Positions 23,382 through 31,979 of a stretch of DNA of 46,767 nt are shown here, in pieces; the stretch's first letter is position 1, and the number at the start of each line of letters is the position of its first letter. Source of the stretch: Salinimicrobium sp049687495 (GTDB taxonomy: Bacteria > Bacteroidota > Bacteroidia > Flavobacteriales > Flavobacteriaceae); NCBI GenBank assembly GCA_049687495.1, contig JBAVJB010000060.1:1-46767 (forward strand), given 5' to 3'. A model generated the notes under the pieces. That model was not told the origin of the DNA. It did not search any database and saw only the letters and a program-made list of their open reading frames with translations. The position numbers were made by a program, and so were the translations under genes.

Positions 23382-24827
23382 ATGAAGTTACTCAAAAATG
23401 CCATTTTTGCCTGCCTTGTCTTTTCCTTTTTTATAAGCTGTTACGACGATCTTGACGACGTGATTCGCCCCACTTCCTCCCTGGATGTTAAGCGATTTGT
23501 TTGGCGGGCGATGAACAGCACTTACCTCTACAAAGATAAAATTCCGGCTTTAGGTGATGATTATTTTGCGAATCAGCAGGAGCTGGATGATTACCTGAAA
23601 GGCTTTTCTTCTCCCGAAGATCTTTTTTACAACGGACTTGTTGCTGAAGAAGACCGGTTCAGCTTTTTAGTTGACGACTACCGCGAACTGGAAAAGAATC
23701 TGGATGGCATCAATGTTTCTAACGGAATGAAATATGGCCTGGTACGGCCCGACAGGAATTTACCTGAAATTTTCGGTTACGTAAGATATGTGCTTCCAAA
23801 CACTTCTGCCGAAGAACAGGGAGTTGAGAGGGGTATGATCTTCAATGAAGTTGACGGCGAGCAGTTGACGGTTGATAATTATCCCAGGCTGCTGGAGCCT
23901 GCTTCTTACACCATAGGTCTGGCTCAAAAAAATGGAGAGGTATTACAAGCCACAGGCGAGACCATTAGCCTGGTCAAACAGGAGTATACGACCAATCCTG
24001 TCTATATTGCCAAAGTTCTGGAAACCGAAAAAGACCCTGTAGGATATCTCGTGTACAACGGGTTCACCGGTATCTTTGATGAGGCGCTCAATGAAGCATT
24101 CGTCATGTTCAAATCGGCTGGGGTTACAGATCTTGTTGTAGATCTTCGTTACAATCCCGGCGGTTCGACCGAGACGGCAGTAGATCTTGGCAGCATGATC
24201 ACCGGCCAGTTCACGGGGGAGATTTTTTATACCGAACAGTGGAATGATCAAATCCAGGCCGAGCTGGAAACCCTGGCACCCGAGAGCCTCATCCACAGCT
24301 TCAACCAAAAATTAAGCACCGGCGGCTCCCTTACCAGTCTTGGCTTGAACAAGGTTTACGTGCTTACTACCCTTAGCACGGCCTCGGCCAGCGAACTGCT
24401 CATCAACGGCCTGGAACCGTACATCGATGTGGTACAGATAGGCCAAAGGACCACCGGAAAATTTCAGGCGTCCACTACGCTGTATGATTCCTATAACTTC
24501 CGAAGAAATAGCGATGTAAATCTTGGCCACACCTATGCGGTGCAGCCACTTATCTACAAAACGCTCAACGCAGCCGGCAGAACCGATTATCTTGACGGTT
24601 TACAGCCCGATATTGAAATTCCTGAAGATTATTTTAACCTGGGCACTTTAGGTGATCCCGAAGAACCACTACTCAAAGCTGCCCTTAATGCCATTCTTGG
24701 CCAGCCTCAGGAATTCACTCCCCAGGCAGCCGATTTGAAGCTCATCGGGGAAGAAGGCATGCATGATCTCATGTTCCAAAGAATGTACACCAAAGAACAA
24801 CCTGAGCTTCTAAATTTAAAAAATTAA
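23382..24827 (+). CDS. S41 family peptidase lipoprotein (first of a tandem pair)
   Basis: A 481-residue C-terminal-processing-type serine protease, anchored by Cys20 (CLVFSFFISC). An N-terminal helical segment (30-115) is followed by a PDZ-like domain (about 128-200: FGYVRYVLPNTSAEEQGVERG) and the S41 core (about 220-425). In TASASE the nucleophile should be Ser335, and Lys360 (TTGK) lies 25 residues on, the same spacing as in E. coli Tsp, so it is probably active. I start at the ATG at 23382, as the upstream ATG (23358) would put eight residues before the signal peptide. The palindrome CAAAAATGCCATTTTTG lies in the signal-peptide codons. Substrates unknown. Confidence 0.88.
   Translation: MKLLKNAIFACLVFSFFISCYDDLDDVIRPTSSLDVKRFVWRAMNSTYLYKDKIPALGDDYFANQQELDDYLKGFSSPEDLFYNGLVAEEDRFSFLVDDYRELEKNLDGINVSNGMKYGLVRPDRNLPEIFGYVRYVLPNTSAEEQGVERGMIFNEVDGEQLTVDNYPRLLEPASYTIGLAQKNGEVLQATGETISLVKQEYTTNPVYIAKVLETEKDPVGYLVYNGFTGIFDEALNEAFVMFKSAGVTDLVVDLRYNPGGSTETAVDLGSMITGQFTGEIFYTEQWNDQIQAELETLAPESLIHSFNQKLSTGGSLTSLGLNKVYVLTTLSTASASELLINGLEPYIDVVQIGQRTTGKFQASTTLYDSYNFRRNSDVNLGHTYAVQPLIYKTLNAAGRTDYLDGLQPDIEIPEDYFNLGTLGDPEEPLLKAALNAILGQPQEFTPQAADLKLIGEEGMHDLMFQRMYTKEQPELLNLKN
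23393..23409. repeat. 17-bp dispersed palindrome, copy 7, within a signal peptide
   Basis: CAAAAATGCCATTTTTG is a full match with central C and encodes KNAIF at residues 5-9 of the S41 lipoprotein. Confidence 0.7.
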
Positions 24828-24904
24828 CACCTTATTAAGATTTAACTTTTTTTGCAGGTGCAAAAGCCTTAGTTTTAGCCTCCTTATTAATCAAAATATT
24901 ACAA

Positions 24905-26407
24905 ATGAAGAAATTGTTGATGCCGGTATTCCTCTGCGGAATATTGTTTGTTTCCTGCTCCAAAGAGGAAGTACCTAAAGAAAAAACGAGTGAAAAGAAA
25001 ACCACTTCTGAGCCTGAAGTTACAGAAGATATTGAAGTAGAACAGTTCATCTATAGAGCGATGAACGATATCTATCTTTATAAAGCAGATGTTCCAGAAC
25101 TTGCTGATGACTACTTCAGCAGCACCTCTGAAAAAGACGGATTTTTAGCTGCTTTTGATTCCCCTGAAACCTGTTATTCCGGTTTACAGTCTGACCAGGA
25201 CCACTTCAGCTTTATGATGGATGATTATACTGCTCTTGAGAAAATGCTAAATGGAATTAGCAAATCTAACGGTATGAATTTTGCCCTGGGAATAATTGGA
25301 GATTCCGATGATGTTTTTGGATATGTTCGTTATGTACAACCGGGAACTTCAGCCGAAGAGAATGGAATAAAAAGAGGTGATATTTTCACCGAGGTGAACG
25401 GAGTAAAACTCACCAGATACAACTATGGAGATCTAATAAGCCTGGAAAATTATTCTATTAACCTTGGCGAGATCAAAAACGGTTATATCACGATGAGCGA
25501 TAAAACCGTTAGTCTAACCTCTGTTGAGTATTCTGAAGACCCTGTTTTTATGCACAAGGTGATTGAAAAAGAAGGTAGAAAAATTGGGTATCTCATGTAT
25601 CTTGGCTTCTATGGTACCGACAAGTATAATGCAGAATTGAACAATGCTTTTGGAGATCTTAAAGCCCAGGGTGTGACAGATCTTGTTCTTGACCTTAGAT
25701 ACAACGGCGGAGGAAGCGTTTCTACAGCTATTGATCTTTCCAGCATGATCACAGGACAATTCAATGATAAAGTTTTTATCCAGTATGAGTATAACGAGGA
25801 TTATCAGGATTACTATGAAAAATACAGACCAAGTGATCTTTACCTTAGAATGGATTCTCAAATAAGTACCGGAGAGGCCATCAACAACCTTAATTTGTCT
25901 AAGGTATATGTTCTGGCCACCGGTAGTTCGGCATCAGCCAGTGAATTGGTGATAAATGGTTTGAGCGCCTATATAGATGTAGTACATGTAGGAACGAATA
26001 CCAGAGGTAAATTCCAGGCATCGACAACACTATATGATTCTCCCAATTTTTGGAAATATGATGAGAATGGTAAGTGGCATGTAAATTCAAAACATACATA
26101 CGCCCTGCAACCTCTTATCCTGAAGTATGCAAACGCAAACGGGGTTTCAGACTTTGTCAACGGGCTTACTCCGGACATTGAAGTGAAAGAAAGCCTCTCC
26201 AATTATGGCGTCCTGGGAGACCCTTCAGAAACTCTGTTCAAAGCTGCAATCGATGATATTCTTGGAAACCAACAGGAAGAAGTTGCTGCGAGCCAGAAAA
26301 GAGCTTCAAGAGAGAACTTTAGATTTGTAGGAGAAAGCGATATGCTTAAGCCTACTTACCAAAGAATGTACGTAGATCCAACCACTATTCTTAGAAAGGA
26401 GAAATAA
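24905..26407 (+). CDS. S41 family peptidase lipoprotein (second of a tandem pair)
   Basis: A 500-residue paralogue of the preceding gene, with lipidated Cys18 (LFVSC), a charged K/E/T linker (residues 20-45), a PDZ-like domain (about 138-205: FGYVRYVQPGTSAEENGIKRG) and the S41 core. The nucleophile in SASASE should be Ser344, with Lys369 (TRGK) again 25 residues on. Its codon use looks more AT-rich than the first copy, so the duplication is old or this copy arrived separately. It lies 77 bp downstream and ends in a strong terminator. The target is unknown. Confidence 0.9.
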   Translation: MKKLLMPVFLCGILFVSCSKEEVPKEKTSEKKTTSEPEVTEDIEVEQFIYRAMNDIYLYKADVPELADDYFSSTSEKDGFLAAFDSPETCYSGLQSDQDHFSFMMDDYTALEKMLNGISKSNGMNFALGIIGDSDDVFGYVRYVQPGTSAEENGIKRGDIFTEVNGVKLTRYNYGDLISLENYSINLGEIKNGYITMSDKTVSLTSVEYSEDPVFMHKVIEKEGRKIGYLMYLGFYGTDKYNAELNNAFGDLKAQGVTDLVLDLRYNGGGSVSTAIDLSSMITGQFNDKVFIQYEYNEDYQDYYEKYRPSDLYLRMDSQISTGEAINNLNLSKVYVLATGSSASASELVINGLSAYIDVVHVGTNTRGKFQASTTLYDSPNFWKYDENGKWHVNSKHTYALQPLILKYANANGVSDFVNGLTPDIEVKESLSNYGVLGDPSETLFKAAIDDILGNQQEEVAASQKRASRENFRFVGESDMLKPTYQRMYVDPTTILRKEK

Positions 26408-26431
26408 GATCTAATTTCTAAAGCAAACGAA

Positions 26432-26460
26432 AAATCCCGCCGAAAAGCGGGATTTTTTTT
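26432..26460. terminator. Bidirectional terminator
   Basis: AAATCCCGC pairs perfectly with GCGGGATTT (26432-26440 with 26447-26455), with a T8 run on the plus strand and T-rich sequence on the minus strand. It serves both the S41 gene and the convergent btuB operon. Confidence 0.9.
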
Positions 26461-26475
26461 GTTGCTGAACTATTG

Positions 26476-27543
26476 CTATTCGTTTAGGAATATTCCGTTT
26501 GGATTGATCCCGGTTTGAAAAGATGTTACTGTATTGCTATTGGCCAGATCATAGATGAACAAACGACCGTTTCCTGTAAAGTCCAGGTTTGCCGAAGCTG
26601 CATAGACCTTTGAATTAAACACGTTGAACCCGTAAAGCACCCTTACATCATTAAGCTCCAAAAATGGCATTTCGGGAAGCTTTTCTTCGGAAGGAATAAA
26701 AACATAAACTCCATTATCCAGGGTGTAGTACAAGCTACCGTTATCTGCTTTTAAATTTGCAGGATGACCCTGTATTTCCAGTTCCTGTTCTTCTTGTAGA
26801 GAGGCAAGGTTTATTTTACTTAGGCTTCCCAGGCTTTCTCCTGCCTCGGCATAATCGGGCAAACCGGAAGAAAGCACCCATAAATTGCCATTTTCAAGCA
26901 CTAAAGAAACAGGCACGTCGCCAACTTCAATGGTCTGACCTACTTCGGCAGCTTCGGAATCAATAACACTCACGATATTGTTGAAAGACCAACCTCCGGA
27001 ATGTGCCACGTAAATTTTAGAACCTTCCGCAGCAATGGCATCAGGCCCTTCGGCTACAGGAATTTGCTGCTCCAGTTCAAAAGTCTCGGCATTATAGACG
27101 GCCACAAAATCATCGGCAGGATCTGTACCGTCTCCCCAGTTGCTCACGTAGGCCTTACCATCCAAAAATGCGATTTTTCGAGGGTTTTCCAGTCCTTCAG
27201 AAATTGTTGCCACGGTTTCAAAGGTGTAGCGGTTCACCACCTCGATTTTGTTTGAAGCATTGAGCACAACAAAAGCAAGCTGCTCGTTAAGAGCGAGATC
27301 CTGGGCGGTATCTCCCAAATTTGCTCCAGAATTGGCATTTTTGAAGATCCTGTGGCTCACTTCATTGGTGCCGTTCTCGACAAATGAAACTGTTGCATTT
27401 CCCGAGCCAAAATTGCCCTCGTTGAGCACGAAAACTCCGTCATAATACGCCTCATCTGCGTTGGGATCAACAGGGTCGTCACTTGAACAGGAGGTGAAAA
27501 CGGCTGCAAAAAACAAAAGCTGAAGTAGTCTTTGAAAATTCAT
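26476..27543 (-). CDS. BtuG-like beta-propeller surface lipoprotein (YncE family)
   Basis: A 355-residue lipoprotein (Cys19 in FFAAVFTSCSSDD) made of repeated YncE/SMP-30-like blades, for example NKIEVVNRYTFETVATISEG, DFVAVYNAETFELEQQIPVAEGPDAIA and NIVSVIDSEAAEVGQTIEVGDVPVSL. It starts 2 bp after btuB and lies in the transcript led by a cobalamin riboswitch. In Bacteroides, BtuG is a propeller lipoprotein that binds B12 very tightly and passes it to BtuB. Fold, anchoring and context all match, so BtuG is the best hypothesis, though sequence similarity was not tested. Confidence 0.8.
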   Translation of the reverse strand: MNFQRLLQLLFFAAVFTSCSSDDPVDPNADEAYYDGVFVLNEGNFGSGNATVSFVENGTNEVSHRIFKNANSGANLGDTAQDLALNEQLAFVVLNASNKIEVVNRYTFETVATISEGLENPRKIAFLDGKAYVSNWGDGTDPADDFVAVYNAETFELEQQIPVAEGPDAIAAEGSKIYVAHSGGWSFNNIVSVIDSEAAEVGQTIEVGDVPVSLVLENGNLWVLSSGLPDYAEAGESLGSLSKINLASLQEEQELEIQGHPANLKADNGSLYYTLDNGVYVFIPSEEKLPEMPFLELNDVRVLYGFNVFNSKVYAASANLDFTGNGRLFIYDLANSNTVTSFQTGINPNGIFLNE

Positions 27544-27545
27544 TT

Positions 27546-29375
27546 TTAGAAATTAAGGGTTAATAAAGTATAGTAGGCCCTCCCCGGCATGGGGCGGGAA
27601 GGCATGCTTTGATAATTTTCGTTCCAGAGGTTTCTTATTTCAAACCCTATACTGCCGTGTTTTTTCAGAAAATCATACTCGACACCCAGGTTTGAGACCA
27701 AGTAGGCGTCGAGCTCGTAGTAATTATCTGAGGAGGTATAAACACTGCCATTGTACAGAAATTGATAATATCCCGAAAAACGCTGCAGGCCAAAGGCCAG
27801 GTTCGCAGTAGCCTTGTGCTTTGGTACGTAAATAAGCTCTTTTTCAAGATCACGGTCACGGGAGCGGGTGTAGGCATAGCTCGTGTAAAATTTGACAGCG
27901 GCTTTCCCGATCTTTTGTTGCCAGTTCGCCAGGAATTCTGCTCCAAAATTGCTAACGCTTTTGGTATTTTCAGGCTTCCATAGACCATTGTTCTGAGGCA
28001 CCCAGCGAAGCAAATTTTCGATCCTGATCCAGTAACCTGTAAGGCTGATATTGAAATGTCCAAAATGCAAGTCCTGTCCCAGCTCGGTTTGCAGGCTCTC
28101 CTCGGGTTCTAAAGTTTGATCTCCCCCGGCGTACCAAAAAAGATCATTAAAGGTTGGGATCCTGTAATTTCTTGAAAAATTAAATCTCAGGTCGTAATTT
28201 GAGGAAACCCTGTACCCGCTGTTTAGCGCGAACAGCAATGGAGAATTATACTTATCGCTGAATTCTTTTCTTGCACTTAGCTCGTAGTAAAAATCCTGCA
28301 GCTCATGCAAGAACAGCATTCCGGCAGATCCCGTGGTTCTCGTGGCGTTGCCGATGTTCGTTCCTTCTCCTCGGGTTTGCTGAAGGTCTGCAAGCGCACT
28401 AATGCTCATATTATTGTTGAGCCTGTACTCCAGGTCGTATTTTACGATTCCGGTTTTCGCCCTTCCAAAGCTGTGCACTTCGTTCTCCCTATTCTCAAAA
28501 TAACGATAGGTTTCATCCAGATAGGCCAGGCTTAGGTTTGATGTAAAATCTTGTAAATACGCTTCCCATTCCAGCAAATTCCTGCTATTGATATCTTCAT
28601 ACTTACTTTTTGAAGGAATCGAAAGGGTACCGGAAAAACCCCTCTCCCCGTCATAGTAATTGGTATAGAACTTAAGGAGATTTTGATCGCTGAGCAGGAA
28701 AGCTGCAGCTGCATTGACCGAAGTGTTTTGGTAATCCCCATTTTCATTGAACTTATCTGTCCCCAAATATTCAAAGTCATTATCACTGCTGTTTCGGCTC
28801 AATTTCACTTCTACACTTGTGACTTCGGAAGAATATTTTCCCGAATAATTTCCAAAGAAGCTGCTAAAACTGCCTGCCTTCAGCCTTAGCTGGTTTTTAA
28901 AACCGCTGCCGAATTTGAGCTCATTATTCAGGTGCACGCTGCCGCCAATCGCGCCACTGCCGTACAAAACGCTGCCACCACCAGATCTTACGACAACCTT
29001 GTCATATCCCGAGCTCAACAGGGTATTAAAATCAGTTTGCCCGTTAAATTGTGAATTGATATTGATCCCATTCCAAACCACCGCAGTCTGTGCCGCGGTA
29101 GTACCGCGAAAGGCCGCCGAAGACACCATACCGGCACCGTTCTCTTTGAAATAAATAGGAGAATTGAATTTTAACAGCGATCCTAGCGACGCTGCATTTT
29201 GTTCCAGGGTCGAATCTTTGAGCACCTGCAGCCTGTTACCGCCCGAACTTTTATAAAGCCGCAGATCGCTCACCACCACCTCATCCAGATAATTAATGGA
29301 GTCAAGCTGGCTGTATGCGAATTGAGAGCACAGCGTAAGCAGAATAAAGATGTAGAAAACCTGTTTTTTCATCAT
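27546..29375 (-). CDS. btuB: TonB-dependent vitamin B12 receptor BtuB
   Basis: A 609-residue outer-membrane transporter, close to the length of E. coli BtuB. A signal peptide (MMKKQVFYIFILLTLCSQFAYSQ) is followed by a TonB-box-like start (YLDEVVVSDLR), a plug domain (about 50-150: SSAAFRGTTAAQTAVVWNGININSQFNGQTDFNTL, VVRSGGGSVLYGSGAIGGSVHL) and a 22-strand barrel ending in LLTLNF with the terminal Phe needed for assembly. The cobalamin riboswitch upstream identifies the substrate as a corrinoid. Either of two adjacent ATGs could be the start. Confidence 0.93.
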   Translation of the reverse strand: MMKKQVFYIFILLTLCSQFAYSQLDSINYLDEVVVSDLRLYKSSGGNRLQVLKDSTLEQNAASLGSLLKFNSPIYFKENGAGMVSSAAFRGTTAAQTAVVWNGININSQFNGQTDFNTLLSSGYDKVVVRSGGGSVLYGSGAIGGSVHLNNELKFGSGFKNQLRLKAGSFSSFFGNYSGKYSSEVTSVEVKLSRNSSDNDFEYLGTDKFNENGDYQNTSVNAAAAFLLSDQNLLKFYTNYYDGERGFSGTLSIPSKSKYEDINSRNLLEWEAYLQDFTSNLSLAYLDETYRYFENRENEVHSFGRAKTGIVKYDLEYRLNNNMSISALADLQQTRGEGTNIGNATRTTGSAGMLFLHELQDFYYELSARKEFSDKYNSPLLFALNSGYRVSSNYDLRFNFSRNYRIPTFNDLFWYAGGDQTLEPEESLQTELGQDLHFGHFNISLTGYWIRIENLLRWVPQNNGLWKPENTKSVSNFGAEFLANWQQKIGKAAVKFYTSYAYTRSRDRDLEKELIYVPKHKATANLAFGLQRFSGYYQFLYNGSVYTSSDNYYELDAYLVSNLGVEYDFLKKHGSIGFEIRNLWNENYQSMPSRPMPGRAYYTLLTLNF

Positions 29376-29420
29376 CCGCCGGCTTTTTTCCCGAAAGCCA
29401 AAGGTTTAATGGTTGCATTT

Positions 29421-29690
29421 GGCAGGTCTCCTGGCTCGCGTCTTTTTGTCTACCTTCCCATCCCAACTGGGACAGTGGTTTTGAAGTCTTACAAAAAGCG
29501 CCCTGAAAAAATTTCAGGACTAAGCTTACAGTTGCGGGAACAGCTCAGGCTTGTTGGAAGTTAGAATTTAGAAGGACGAAGTTAGAAGTTCATCCATTCT
29601 AAAATTTTAACTCACTTAAAAGATCTAATACTTCGTACTTCTAAACTCGTACTTGGTAGTTCAAATCTTTTCCTGATTCCCTTTTAATCG
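29421..29690 (-). promoter_or_regulatory. Cobalamin riboswitch with an expanded stem-loop
   Basis: On the minus strand the conserved elements appear in order: AAAAGGGAATCAGG (29685-29672), CCTGAGCTGTTCCCGCAAC, CTGTAAG, ACCACTG, GGGAAGG and the B12 box GAGCCAGGAGACCTGCC (29437-29421). GGGAA pairs with TTCCC and TCAGG with CCTGA, as in the family's stem that normally holds a short loop close to TGAAAAT. Here that loop is 122 nt long (29550-29671). It controls btuB and the BtuG-like gene; high B12 should repress them. Whether the loop change still permits control is unknown. The family call is very secure, the loop interpretation less so. Confidence 0.92.
29550..29671. repeat. Hairpin element inserted in the riboswitch loop
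   Basis: The expanded loop contains GAATTTAGAAGGACGAAG (29564-29581) and CTTCGTACTTCTAAACTC (29631-29648), which pair at 16 of 18 positions. The ACTTCGTACTTC wording is that of a dispersed flavobacterial repeat, from memory. Such a palindromic insert would extend the riboswitch stem rather than break it. Confidence 0.6.
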
Positions 29691-29700
29691 GCGTTTTTTG

Positions 29701-29717
29701 TTTCTGAAATTCAGAAA
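29701..29717. promoter_or_regulatory. Perfect palindrome between btuB leader and btuF promoter
   Basis: TTTCTGAA-A-TTCAGAAA is a perfect inverted repeat around one base. Its place between the divergent transcripts makes an operator possible. No regulator gene is nearby. Confidence 0.35.
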
Positions 29718-29788
29718 TAGCCGAACCAAAATTTCAGCACGAAAGTAAACATTTCACCGCATTCGCCGATAAGAAATCGAAATAATCT

Positions 29789-29796
29789 TACTTTTG
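29789..29796 (+). promoter_or_regulatory. -7 element of the btuF operon
   Basis: TACTTTTG matches TAnnTTTG exactly; a -33 element is unclear (TTCG 23 nt upstream). The start point would be about 29803, two bases before the ATG at 29805, so the mRNA would be nearly leaderless. Confidence 0.5.
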
Positions 29797-29804
29797 AAGC
29801 CTAA

Positions 29805-30947
29805 ATGAAACAGATTCTTTACATATTCCTGCTTGGTCTCAGCTGCCTTGCCTTGTCTTGCAAAACCGACGGGGAACAGAAAAAAGCCGTTACCCGATCA
29901 GGAGATCCTGTAGAAATTAAATATGCGTCAGGTTTAAAAATCGAAGAATTCGAAGGCTTTAAGATCGTGACGGTTGAAGAACCCTGGCCCGGTGCCGAAA
30001 AATCTTACCGTTATCTTCTTTCCGAATCACATGCGAAGCTGCCAGAAGATCTGGAATACGACCAAAAGATCGATATTCCCGTACAGAAGGTCGTGGTCAC
30101 TTCAACCACGCACATTCCTGCGCTGGAGCTGCTGAATGAAGAAAATACCCTCGTCGGCTTTCCCGGCCTTGACTATATTTCTTCGGAAAAGACCCGCAAA
30201 AGAATTGCCCAAGGAGATATTCAAGAACTTGGGAAGAATGAAGCCCTCAACACCGAAATTTTGCTCGACCTGAAGCCCCATGTGGTAATAGGATTTTCCA
30301 TTGATGGCAGCAACAAAAGTTTGAAGACCATCCAAAAAAGCGGAATTCCGGTAGTTTTTAATGGCGACTGGACCGAGAGCTCTCCTTTAGGTAAAGCCGA
30401 ATGGATCAAGTTCTTTGGTGCGTTCTTCGGAAAAATTGACCGCGCAAATGCCATTTTTGAGCAGGTAGAGAAAGACTATCTCGACGCCAGATCTTTGGCT
30501 CAAAAAGCTGAAAATATACCCAGCGTTTTGGCGGGCGCAATGTGGAAAGATCAATGGTATTTACCTGCGGGAAGCAGCTGGCAGGCGAGTTTTATCAAAG
30601 ATGCCAATGCAAATTATCTTTTCGCCGATTCCGAAGCTACCGGCAGCCTCTCTCTTTCAATAGAATCTGTCCTGGCAAAAGCTTCGACAGCCGACTTTTG
30701 GGTTGGTCCCGCCCAATTCACCACCTATGAAGAGATGGAGCATGCTTCTCCTCATTATACCAAATTTGAGGCTTTCCAAAACAGGAATATCTATACCTTT
30801 AGCAGTGTCAAAGGCGAGACCGGTGGCGTGGTTTTTTATGAACTGGCGCCCAACCGTCCGGACCTGGTTTTGAAGGATCTTATTTCCATTTTTCATCCCG
30901 AACTGCTACCGGATTACGAAACAACTTTTTACAAACCCCTGGAATAA
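29805..30947 (+). CDS. btuF: B12-type ABC transporter substrate-binding lipoprotein
   Basis: A 380-residue class III periplasmic binding protein with a lipoprotein signal (Cys19 in LALSCKT). Typical segments are KVVVTSTTHIPALELLNEENTLVGFPGLDYISS, IAQGDIQELGKNEALNTEILLDLKPHVVIGFS, and a C-terminal GGVVFYELAPNRPDLVLKDLISIFHPEL. The family carries cobalamin, heme or siderophores. Proximity to riboswitch-led btuB favours B12, although this operon itself has no riboswitch. It ends one base before the permease start. Confidence 0.85.
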   Translation: MKQILYIFLLGLSCLALSCKTDGEQKKAVTRSGDPVEIKYASGLKIEEFEGFKIVTVEEPWPGAEKSYRYLLSESHAKLPEDLEYDQKIDIPVQKVVVTSTTHIPALELLNEENTLVGFPGLDYISSEKTRKRIAQGDIQELGKNEALNTEILLDLKPHVVIGFSIDGSNKSLKTIQKSGIPVVFNGDWTESSPLGKAEWIKFFGAFFGKIDRANAIFEQVEKDYLDARSLAQKAENIPSVLAGAMWKDQWYLPAGSSWQASFIKDANANYLFADSEATGSLSLSIESVLAKASTADFWVGPAQFTTYEEMEHASPHYTKFEAFQNRNIYTFSSVKGETGGVVFYELAPNRPDLVLKDLISIFHPELLPDYETTFYKPLE

Positions 30948-31979
30948 TTGCAACAACAGGCCAGCTATAAAATAAGTTTAGCCGCACTGTTGATCGTGAC
31001 GGTCGCAGCCTGGTTCCTGAACATTAGCCTTGGATCAGTCAACATTCCTTTTCGCGAGGTGGTTGCCGCTTTGTTCACTTCGGAAGGCAGCAAGGAGAGC
31101 TGGCAATACATTATCATGGATTACCGCCTGCCAAAGGCTTTTACCTCGGTACTGGCAGGCTCGGGATTAGCGGTAAGCGGGATGCTGATGCAAACCATGT
31201 TCAGGAATCCTCTTGCCGGCCCTTACGTTCTTGGCCTAAGCAGTGGTGCCAGCCTGGGAGTCGCAATAGTCCTCTTAGGAGCAGGTCTTTTTGGAGGTGC
31301 AGCCTCAACAATGTTATTTTCAAGCTGGGGTTTAGTCATCGCCTCCAGTTTAGGAAGCCTACTCGTGCTCCTTGCAGTAATCCTGGCTTCCATCCGATTA
31401 AAAGATACCATGGCCATTTTGATCATTGGGCTCATGTTTGCCAGTCTCAGCTCGGCTGTAGTGAGCGTACTCGCCTATTTTAGTCCTGCAGCCCAATTGC
31501 AGCAGTACGTTTTCTGGTCCTACGGAAGCGTGGGAGATCTTAGCTGGAGCGAGCTGGGCATTCTTTCTATTTTCTGGATGGCCGGAACTTTACTGGCTAT
31601 CTTCAGCATAAAGAACCTTAACTCCCTCCTGCTTGGGGAACAGTACGCAAAAAGCCTGGGCATGAACATTGGCAGGAACAGGACCGTTCTTGTTATAGCC
31701 ACCAGTTTGCTGGCGGGCAGCATTACAGCTTTTGCCGGGCCCATTGCCTTTGTTGGGCTGGCGGTGCCGCATTTGATACGACAGGTGATCCCGGTAAATG
31801 ACCACCGAATCCTCTTGCCTGCAGTAATCCTCGGTGGGGCACTGCTCATGCTGCTGTGCGATATACTCGCTCAATTACCGGGAACAGAATTTACGCTGCC
31901 AATCAATGCCATCACCTCGCTCGTAGGAGCACCGGTAGTGATCTGGTTGCTGGTACGAAAACGCAAATTCCTTTTTTGA
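30948..31979 (+). CDS. btuC: FecCD-family ABC transporter permease, probably BtuC
   Basis: A 343-residue permease of about ten membrane helices. The family segments FRNPLAGPYVLGLSSGASLGVA, WSYGSVGDLSWSEL, AKSLGMNIGR and AFAGPIAFVGLAVPHLIRQVIPVNDHRILLPAVILGGALLMLLCD are all present. The frame begins with TTG at 30948, directly after the btuF TAA (TAATTG). No ATG occurs before residue 50, so TTG is the probable start, with translation coupled to btuF. The dimer would pass B12 to the ATPase encoded next. Confidence 0.9.
   Translation: MQQQASYKISLAALLIVTVAAWFLNISLGSVNIPFREVVAALFTSEGSKESWQYIIMDYRLPKAFTSVLAGSGLAVSGMLMQTMFRNPLAGPYVLGLSSGASLGVAIVLLGAGLFGGAASTMLFSSWGLVIASSLGSLLVLLAVILASIRLKDTMAILIIGLMFASLSSAVVSVLAYFSPAAQLQQYVFWSYGSVGDLSWSELGILSIFWMAGTLLAIFSIKNLNSLLLGEQYAKSLGMNIGRNRTVLVIATSLLAGSITAFAGPIAFVGLAVPHLIRQVIPVNDHRILLPAVILGGALLMLLCDILAQLPGTEFTLPINAITSLVGAPVVIWLLVRKRKFLF

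Noticed and set aside
27161..27180. Additional palindrome copy CAAAAATGCGATTTTTCG
   Set aside because: The core is TGCGA, not TGNCA, so it fails the consensus; it was not counted.
31856..31975. 40-residue N-terminal extension of the ABC ATPase
   Set aside because: It is an out-of-frame reading of the end of the permease gene, and ATPases of this family begin a few residues before the DLSIGY strand.
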